Source: Oscillospiraceae bacterium
Lineage (GTDB): Bacteria; Bacillota; Clostridia; Oscillospirales; Ruminococcaceae
Assembly (NCBI GenBank): GCA_017848155.1
Contig: JAGAKC010000186.1
Span: 1 to 11,930 of the forward strand
Direction: 5' to 3'
DNA length: 11,930 nt
The position numbers and the translations under genes are program-made. Below are positions 7,186-11,930 of the stretch, piece after piece. Under the pieces are notes generated by a model. That model saw only the letters and a list, made by a program, of their open reading frames with translations, was not told the origin of the DNA and searched no databases. Position 1 is the stretch's first letter. Each line of letters opens with the position of its first letter.

Positions 7186-8145
7186 ATGCTTGAAAAAATC
7201 GAAAAGCTCAATATTGAGACCTCGAAACTGAGGTCTGACGGAACTTATGGAATGTTCGTTCTGGAGCCTCTTCAGAGCGGATATGGAAACACCTTGGGCA
7301 ACAGCCTGAGAAGGGTGCTACTCTCCTCATTACCGGGTGTCGCAGCTACGTCCGTAAAGATCGACGGCGTTCAGCATGAATTTTCGACAGTTCCCGGAGT
7401 TAAAGAAGATGTTACAGAAATAATCCTCAATATCAAGGGACTCAGGGCAAAGATGTACGGCGAATCTCCCAAGACGATCTACATCGAAGCTGAGGGCGAA
7501 GGCGAGGTTACTGCCGGTGATATCAAGACCGACAGTGAGGTCGAGATACTTGATCCCGGCATGCATATCGCTACACTCAGTGCGGGCGCAAAGCTGTACA
7601 TGGACATTACACTTGACAGAGGCAGAGGCTATGTTTCTGCCGAGCAGAACAAGGAGTATATCCAGCCTGTTATCGGTGTTATTCCGATCGACAGTATCTA
7701 TACTCCCGTGCTCAAGTGCAACTACACTGTAGAGAATACCCGTGTTGGCCAGAGAACCGACTATGAGAAGCTCATAATCGAGATCTGGACAGACGGTACT
7801 ATCTCCGCTAAGGAGGCAGTTTCCTACGCTGCCAAGATCCTTATTGAAAGACTGAAGCTCTTTGCTGAGCTGTCCGATGATTCGGAGCAGCCCGAGCTGA
7901 TGGTGGAGAAGGAAGAGAACCGCAAGGACAAGCTGCTTGAGATGACTATCGAAGAGCTTGAGCTGTCCGTTCGTTCCTTCAACTGCCTTAAGAGAGCAGG
8001 TATCAATACGGTTGATGACCTTATCAACAAGTCTCCTGAGGACATGATGAAGGTCAGAAACCTTGGTAAGAAGTCCTTCGACGAGGTCAAGGCAAAGCTC
8101 AACTCCCTCGGATTTGACTTAACACCCTCTGAAGACAACAATTAA
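7186..8145 (+). CDS. rpoA: DNA-directed RNA polymerase subunit alpha
   Basis: The alpha subunit dimerises to nucleate RNA polymerase assembly, and its C-terminal domain binds UP elements and activators. From ATG 7186 the product is 319 residues. The N-terminal domain shows the assembly and dimer region ([20 protein letters not shown], then [19 protein letters not shown] and [12 protein letters not shown]). An acidic linker follows at about 225-245. The C-terminal domain contains [20 protein letters not shown] and [17 protein letters not shown], including the helix-hairpin-helix elements and the DNA-contacting arginine region. It is preceded by a long structured gap and followed by rplQ after 50 nt, the normal end of the alpha operon. 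Confidence 0.98.
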   Translation: MLEKIEKLNIETSKLRSDGTYGMFVLEPLQSGYGNTLGNSLRRVLLSSLPGVAATSVKIDGVQHEFSTVPGVKEDVTEIILNIKGLRAKMYGESPKTIYIEAEGEGEVTAGDIKTDSEVEILDPGMHIATLSAGAKLYMDITLDRGRGYVSAEQNKEYIQPVIGVIPIDSIYTPVLKCNYTVENTRVGQRTDYEKLIIEIWTDGTISAKEAVSYAAKILIERLKLFAELSDDSEQPELMVEKEENRKDKLLEMTIEELELSVRSFNCLKRAGINTVDDLINKSPEDMMKVRNLGKKSFDEVKAKLNSLGFDLTPSEDNN

Positions 8146-8195
8146 GATATACGGTTGGCACAATGACCGAATTCCTATCGAAAGGAGAATAAAAA

Positions 8196-8537
8196 ATGCC
8201 AGGTACAAGAAAGCTGGGCAGACCCAGCGACCACAGAAAAGCAATGCTCAGAGCCATGGTTACATTCCTGCTTGAGAACGGTAAGATCGAAACTACCGTT
8301 ACACGTGCGAAGGAAGTTCGTGCGGAGGCAGAGAAGATGATCACTCTCGGCAAGGCAAACACCCTGCACACAAAGCGTCAGGTTCTGTCCTACGTTACTA
8401 AGGAAGATGTTGCTAAGAAGGTATTCGACGAGATCGCTCCTAAGTACGCTGACAAGAATGGCGGTTACACAAGAATCTACAAGATCGGTCCTCGCCGCGG
8501 CGACGCAGCTGAGATGGCTATCATTGAGCTTGTTTAA
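8196..8537 (+). CDS. rplQ: 50S ribosomal protein L17
   Basis: L17 lies near the polypeptide exit tunnel of the large subunit. The 113-residue product begins [20 protein letters not shown] and continues with [18 protein letters not shown], the L17 signature region, then ends [20 protein letters not shown] plus ELV. The length is standard for the Gram-positive short form. AAAGGAGA at about 8181-8188 precedes the ATG. It is the last gene of the ribosomal cluster here, closed by a strong terminator 13 nt after its stop. Confidence 0.98.
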   Translation: MPGTRKLGRPSDHRKAMLRAMVTFLLENGKIETTVTRAKEVRAEAEKMITLGKANTLHTKRQVLSYVTKEDVAKKVFDEIAPKYADKNGGYTRIYKIGPRRGDAAEMAIIELV

Positions 8538-8550
8538 TTGAAATAAACAG

Positions 8551-8586
8551 TGATCCCTCCGATGATTCGGGGGGATCATTTTTGTT
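8551..8586 (+). terminator. Intrinsic terminator of the spc/alpha operon
   Basis: An 11-bp stem with one G-T pair, 8551-8561 (TGATCCCTCCG) with 8568-8578 (CGGGGGGATCA), encloses a 6-nt loop and is followed directly by TTTTTGTT. This is a textbook Rho-independent terminator and marks the end of the ribosomal protein transcript. Confidence 0.95.
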
Positions 8587-8613
8587 GACTTTTCGTTGGG
8601 TAGTTGATATAAT
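8585..8613 (+). promoter_or_regulatory. Sigma-A-type promoter for the GNAT/metallopeptidase pair
   Basis: TTGACT at 8585-8590 (five of six consensus bases) and a perfect TATAAT at 8608-8613 are separated by 17 nt, the ideal spacing. Transcription would begin near 8620, giving a leader of about 20 nt with AAAGGAGA in front of ATG 8641. The -35 box overlaps the last bases of the terminator T-tract, so the two units are packed without a gap. A second TATAAT at 8619-8624 has only a weak -35 match. Confidence 0.85.
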
Positions 8614-8640
8614 TGAGTTATAATGAAAAGGAGAAATGCT

Positions 8641-9081
8641 ATGAAAATAAAAGAACTAGGAACAGACAATATAGAAGAAATAAAAAAGCTGTTTTTTGAA
8701 GTGTTCAGCGGAGAGCCGTGGAACGATGATTGGAGTGACAAGGAACAGCTTCATGAGTATATAATTGACCTTGTCGGAAACAGAAATTCACTTTCGCTGG
8801 GATTATACGAGGGGGATGAACTGATCGGTATATCGCTCGGGAGCATTATGCATTGGTATACGGGAACGGAGTATTACATATCTGAATTCTGCATAAAGAC
8901 AGAACATCAGGGCAAGAGTGCAGGGTCTTTCTTCCTGAAACAGGCAGAGGAACGTGTAAAGGCAAAGGGTATAACGCATATCTATCTACAAACAGACAGA
9001 ACAGCACCTGCCTATAGCTTCTATAAAAAGAATGGATTCGATGAGATTCCGGACCATGTATCGCTTTACAAATACTTTTGA
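8641..9081 (+). CDS. GNAT family N-acetyltransferase
   Basis: This 146-residue protein is a GCN5-related acetyltransferase, which moves an acetyl group from acetyl-CoA to an amine. The N-terminal region has the VFSGEPWNDDW motif (about 21-31), seen in clostridial GNATs that are often annotated as aminoglycoside 6'-acetyltransferase-like. The central strand and loop FCIKTEHQGKSAGSFF (about 83-98) is motif A, and AYSFYKKNGF (114-123) is the usual motif B region. In motif A, Ser93 stands where the first Gly of Q-x-x-G-x-G/A is expected. The start is ATG 8641 because AAAGGAGA lies 6 nt upstream; ATG 8623 overlaps the second TATAAT. Codon use is more A/T-rich (many ATA, AAA) than the ribosomal genes. 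The substrate is unknown, and resistance should not be assumed. Confidence 0.85.
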   Translation: MKIKELGTDNIEEIKKLFFEVFSGEPWNDDWSDKEQLHEYIIDLVGNRNSLSLGLYEGDELIGISLGSIMHWYTGTEYYISEFCIKTEHQGKSAGSFFLKQAEERVKAKGITHIYLQTDRTAPAYSFYKKNGFDEIPDHVSLYKYF

Positions 9082-9095
9082 CAGCAGGAGAGCAC

Positions 9096-9776
9096 ATGAA
9101 AAAAATATCACTTCCCGATGGGCGGGAGCTTCAATATGAGCTGATCCGGAAAAGTGTAAAGAATGTCAATATGCGTATCAAAGCGGACGGAGTAGTGTAT
9201 GTTTCGGCGAATACCCGTGTCAGCGTAAAGCGTATCGAGGAGATACTGACAGAGCGGGCAGAATACATACTTAAGGCGGCGGAGCAGCTGAAACAGCGTG
9301 ACCTGCGCAGTGAGATAACTGCTGACAGTATGCGCTGGCTTGGACGGGAATACGATGTCCGTGTGATACGCAATTTCAGTGAGCGTGTAGCTTTGGAGGA
9401 TGACGAGCTTCGTGTGTTTACGTCACATCCCGAGCAGGCTGCGACTATGCTGCGGGAGTGGGCAGCTGACAGGTTTTCTGAGCTTCTTGCTGAATTGAAC
9501 GATCAAGTGAGAAGCTCGCTTTTGAGTGCAGGAATTACTCCTCCGCCGACACGAATAACGATAAAAGACATGAAAACACGCTGGGGAAGTTGTTCATACA
9601 CCCGTGGTCATATCTCGATGAATCTGCGCCTTATGGCGTATCCGAGAGAAACAGTGCTTTCCGTCCTGTGGCATGAGTATGCACATTACTGGCATCATGA
9701 CCATTCAGAGAGATTTTATGGATTTCTGCTGAGGTTCTACCCCGATTATCATAAATGGAACAGATTACTTAAATAG
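9096..9776 (+). CDS. YgjP-like zinc metallopeptidase (DUF45, M48-type)
   Basis: The 226-residue product matches the YgjP/DUF45 family of predicted cytoplasmic zinc metallopeptidases, related to the M48 and SprT-like zincins. The N-terminal half has the family pattern of a short beta domain (QYELIRKSVKNVNMRI, then VYVSANTRVSVKRIEEI). The catalytic half has WGSCS (163-167), the active-site HEYAH (H193, E194, H197) and a third ligand H203 in the DHSERFY segment, the usual HExxH-x5-H spacing. The end RFYPDYHKWNRLLK is also typical. There is no signal peptide. ATG 9096 follows AGGAG at 9086-9090; a TTG at 9078 is rejected. It lies 14 nt after the GNAT gene and probably shares its transcript. The natural substrate is not known. 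Confidence 0.9.
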   Translation: MKKISLPDGRELQYELIRKSVKNVNMRIKADGVVYVSANTRVSVKRIEEILTERAEYILKAAEQLKQRDLRSEITADSMRWLGREYDVRVIRNFSERVALEDDELRVFTSHPEQAATMLREWAADRFSELLAELNDQVRSSLLSAGITPPPTRITIKDMKTRWGSCSYTRGHISMNLRLMAYPRETVLSVLWHEYAHYWHHDHSERFYGFLLRFYPDYHKWNRLLK

Positions 9777-9779
9777 AAA

Positions 9780-9804
9780 CAGCTCCCGTATTACACGGGA
9801 GCTG
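9780..9804. terminator. Shared hairpin between convergent genes
   Basis: A perfect 10-bp inverted repeat, CAGCTCCCGT 9780-9789 with ACGGGAGCTG 9795-9804 and loop ATTAC, lies between the stop of the metallopeptidase gene and the stop of the minus-strand gene. T-tracts are weak on both sides (AATCATTT on +, TTTCTATTT on -). It probably acts as a bidirectional terminator. Confidence 0.75.
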
Positions 9805-9822
9805 AAATCATTTACAGAGGTA

Positions 9823-11930
9823 TCAGAGATACTTCTTTGCAGCAGCAGCTGCGCTCTGCGCTGCTGTGACGTCGTTATTTACAGACGACTTGAAGCTGGA
9901 CAGAGTGTTTGCGTTTGAACCGAGCTGGAATGTATCAGCTGCGGACTCAAGCTCAGCGCAAGCAGTCTTTAAGTAGCTGTAAGCGCTGGAGTAAGCGGAG
10001 GGTGCGGAGGAAAGCATATTGCAGTAGCTTCTTGCAGCCTGTGTGTACTTTGCAGCCTTCATGTATGTGGACATGTTGTTTACAAGTACTTCGCTGAACT
10101 TAGCTTCAAATGTGCTGTCCTTAAGAGCTGCAACCTTGGAGCGCATGGTGCTGTATGCGGCGGATGCATTCTCAACTGCTGCGATAGCTTCGCCAAGAAC
10201 GTATGCATAATACTCGTTCTTGTCTGTAGCGGTCTGTGCGGAGGTGTTGAGTCCTGCGATAGCACAGCTGTTCTTTGCATAGCTGTTGAAGCTGTTGAGG
10301 TAGCTGTCACACTTGGATTCATAACCCTTGAAAGTAGAGGGATTTACAACATAGTTGTAGTAATCAAGATACTTGCTCTGGAGTGTTGTGAGTGCACTGT
10401 ATGCACCCTTAAGCTCGGAAGAAGTAGGCTTTGCAGCGCTTACAGCAGATGCAACTGCAGACTTACCGCTCTTGATGTTCTTGATCATGGATGTGGCGAT
10501 ATCACGTGTGTAGAACGATTTAGCTGCGGTCTCCTCTGCTCTTGAGTCGAATGCGATAGTTGCCACTGTAGTTCTGGCAAGCAGGTCTACCTTACCCATT
10601 TCCTCGGAGATAGCTGCGAAGGCAGCAACGATCTTGTCGCGCTCCTTATCCTGTGCCTTAACAGTAGCGGAAGGCACATAAGTGGGTGCATCAGGTTTTG
10701 TTGTCGTTGTTGCACGTGTCGTAGTAGTTGTTGTAGCAGGCTTTGTTGTGGATGTAGCCGACGATGCAGAGGAAGATGTGGAAGGAGTGCTTACTGTAGT
10801 TGAAGAAGTAGATGTGACCTCAGGCTCGGATGTATCCTCAGGTGTGGAGGCATTGCTGTCCTCTACAGTTTCTACGGGGTCAACCTCAACACTTTCAACC
10901 GGCTCGGGAGTATCGGTAACTTCCTCGGGGGTAGTTTCTGTAGCAGAAGTGGTCGTTGCGGAAGATGCGGTAGTATCCTGCGGCTCACTTTCTGTCGGAG
11001 TAGTTGTAGTGGTGGAAACAGTGGTTGCATTTGCATTTAACTGTTCATTACCCGTAAGGCTGCTTTTGCCATCGTTTATTCCGCCTGATGTAAGCAGCAG
11101 AATGCCAAGAACGACTACCACAGCAGCTATGCCGACCATAGCAGGAATACTGAGAACGCCGAACAGCTTGAACGGCTCCTTCTGTACCTTTGCCATTTTT
11201 GGCTTGTATTCTTCACGCTTGGGAGCGCCGCAGTTCTTGCAGACAAGCTCCTTCTCGTACATATCCTGACCGCAGTTGCGGCAGTAAAGCAGACGACCGA
11301 GATCCACCTCAGGCTCTGCCTCGGCTTCAGGCTCGGCAGCTGCAGCTGCGACAGTAGAGGCAGTTGCGCTAACCGCAGAAGCAATACTTGCGCTGCTGTT
11401 GTCATCGTAGGCGCTGCTGTTATTGTATGTGTCACTGTAGCTTGGCTCGTATGCGCTGTTTGCTTCAGGCTCGGTCACAGTGTCGGATACGTTGTCTGTG
11501 TATGTATCTTCTGCAGCTGTATATTCAGCAGGTGCAGGTTCGTTTGCAGGTTCTTCCGTATCCTCAAAAACAGGGATGTCGGCAGCATATGTCGGTTCAT
11601 CATCGCTGGTGTATGCAGGGATGTCTTCAACAGAAGTATCGTCGTCCTGATATACAGGAATATCGACCGCAGGCTCCTCATAAACGGGAGCTTCCTCGAC
11701 AGCCGCAGGCTCTTCGTAAGCAGGCTCCTCATAAACGGGAGCTTCTTCAACAGCCGCAGGTTCTTCGTAAGCAGGCTCCTCATAAACGGGAGCTTCCTCA
11801 ACAGCCGCAGGCTCTTCGTAAGCAGGCTCCTCATAAACGGGAACTTCCTCGACAGCCGCAGGCTCTTCGTAGGCAGGCTCCTCATAAACGGGAGCTTCCT
11901 CGACAGCCGCAGGCTCTTCGTAAGAAGGAT
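9823..11930 (-). CDS. Repeat-rich zinc-ribbon membrane protein, N-terminus outside window
   Basis: The frame stays open to the right edge, so at least 701 residues are encoded and the start is missing; GTG 11478 is an internal valine. Five acidic 17-residue repeats come first (11674-11928), then degenerate relatives with (D/E)IPxY-like motifs, then an Asn/Ser/Ala-rich stretch. Next is a zinc ribbon YCRNCGQDMYEKELVCKNCG (C-x2-C...C-x2-C, 11230-11283), a basic segment and one transmembrane helix (about 11089-11160). A Thr/Ser/Glu/Pro-rich linker with Thr runs follows (about 10670-11060), and an Ala/Ser/Tyr-rich, probably helical domain of about 280 residues with four cysteines ends the protein. 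By the positive-inside rule the repeats and ribbon are probably cytoplasmic and the helical domain extracytoplasmic. Zinc ribbon plus membrane helix is a common arrangement in Clostridia; I do not recognise the C-terminal domain. Function unknown. Confidence 0.85.
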   Translation of the reverse strand, partial: PSYEEPAAVEEAPVYEEPAYEEPAAVEEVPVYEEPAYEEPAAVEEAPVYEEPAYEEPAAVEEAPVYEEPAYEEPAAVEEAPVYEEPAVDIPVYQDDDTSVEDIPAYTSDDEPTYAADIPVFEDTEEPANEPAPAEYTAAEDTYTDNVSDTVTEPEANSAYEPSYSDTYNNSSAYDDNSSASIASAVSATASTVAAAAAEPEAEAEPEVDLGRLLYCRNCGQDMYEKELVCKNCGAPKREEYKPKMAKVQKEPFKLFGVLSIPAMVGIAAVVVVLGILLLTSGGINDGKSSLTGNEQLNANATTVSTTTTTPTESEPQDTTASSATTTSATETTPEEVTDTPEPVESVEVDPVETVEDSNASTPEDTSEPEVTSTSSTTVSTPSTSSSASSATSTTKPATTTTTTRATTTTKPDAPTYVPSATVKAQDKERDKIVAAFAAISEEMGKVDLLARTTVATIAFDSRAEETAAKSFYTRDIATSMIKNIKSGKSAVASAVSAAKPTSSELKGAYSALTTLQSKYLDYYNYVVNPSTFKGYESKCDSYLNSFNSYAKNSCAIAGLNTSAQTATDKNEYYAYVLGEAIAAVENASAAYSTMRSKVAALKDSTFEAKFSEVLVNNMSTYMKAAKYTQAARSYCNMLSSAPSAYSSAYSYLKTACAELESAADTFQLGSNANTLSSFKSSVNNDVTAAQSAAAAAKKYL
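11674..11928 (-). repeat. Five tandem 51-bp repeats coding for 17 residues each
   Basis: Five head-to-tail units start at 11674, 11725, 11776, 11827 and 11878, each exactly 51 bp. On the minus strand each encodes PAYEEPAAVEEAPVYEE, with one Ala-to-Val change in the unit at 11827 and one Ala-to-Ser change in the unit at 11878. Only a few bases differ between units, including at silent sites, so the copies are recent or homogenised. The array probably continues past the window edge. Confidence 0.95.

Noticed and set aside
8623..8640. Upstream ATG for the GNAT gene, adding MKRRNA.
   Set aside because: It overlaps the second TATAAT and lies almost at the predicted transcription start, while AAAGGAGA is placed correctly for ATG 8641.
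8641..9776. GNAT plus metallopeptidase considered as a toxin-antitoxin or defence pair.
   Set aside because: The GNAT has no small ribbon-helix-helix partner as in TacA/TacT-type systems, and YgjP-type proteins are widespread housekeeping-like genes. Nothing in the sequence supports a defence role.
9781..9803. Inverted repeat considered as an insertion sequence end or attachment site.
   Set aside because: There is only one copy, it lies between two convergent stops, and there is no transposase or integrase nearby. A terminator hairpin explains it.
10682..11269. Open frame of 195 codons on the + strand rich in Val, Ser and Ala.
   Set aside because: It is the mirror of the Thr/Ser/Glu-rich linker and zinc ribbon of the minus-strand gene. 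Low-complexity codons there leave the other strand free of stops, and no good ribosome binding site or protein family match was seen.
11475..11885. Minus-strand frame with repeated RSLLTKSLRLSRKLPFM-like units.
   Set aside because: It reads the same 51-bp repeats in another phase. The frame of the large minus-strand gene continues into a zinc ribbon and membrane helix and is the coherent one.

Overview
The window reads as a Firmicutes (Clostridia) chromosome of moderate GC, most likely Ruminococcus or a close Oscillospiraceae relative. The evidence is the gene order, rpsD lying between rpsK and rpoA, a small KOW-domain gene between map and infA, strong GGAGG-type ribosome binding sites, and a zinc-ribbon membrane protein with a Thr-run linker of the kind common in ruminococci. 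The genus is inference; the class is fairly secure.

Positions 1-8586 hold the distal part of the spc/alpha ribosomal protein cluster, all on the + strand: rplF (5' end cut off by the window), rplR, rpsE, rpmD, rplO, secY, adk, map, a KOW-domain RNA-binding protein gene, infA, rpmJ, rpsM, rpsK, rpsD, rpoA and rplQ, closed by a strong intrinsic terminator. Most gaps are under 55 nt, and several genes touch or overlap (rplO/secY, map/KOW, KOW/infA). This suggests one transcript with translational coupling. The products are ribosomal proteins, the Sec translocon channel, adenylate kinase, methionine aminopeptidase, IF-1 and the RNA polymerase alpha subunit. Two longer gaps break the tight packing: 82 nt before rpsD and 189 nt before rpoA. 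Both contain well-formed RNA stem structures that are not terminators and are the best candidates here for undescribed regulation.

Positions 8585-9804 hold a separate two-gene unit with its own near-consensus sigma-A promoter. It encodes a GNAT acetyltransferase and a YgjP/DUF45-type zinc metallopeptidase, and ends in a hairpin shared with the convergent gene.

Positions 9823-11930, on the minus strand, hold a large open frame that runs off the right edge. From N to C it encodes an acidic Pro/Glu/Tyr-rich 17-residue tandem repeat (51-bp DNA period), a four-cysteine zinc ribbon, one transmembrane helix, a Thr/Ser/Glu/Pro-rich linker, and a predicted helical domain of unknown function. Its start codon is outside the window; the GTG at 11478 is an internal valine.

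Several starts were corrected from the longest possible frame: map (ATG 4103), infA (TTG 5122), rpoA (ATG 7186), the GNAT gene (ATG 8641) and the metallopeptidase gene (ATG 9096). Two genes too short for a length-filtered ORF search, rpmD and rpmJ, were added. No tRNA, rRNA, CRISPR array or insertion sequence was seen, and no gene-free stretch exceeds 300 bases.
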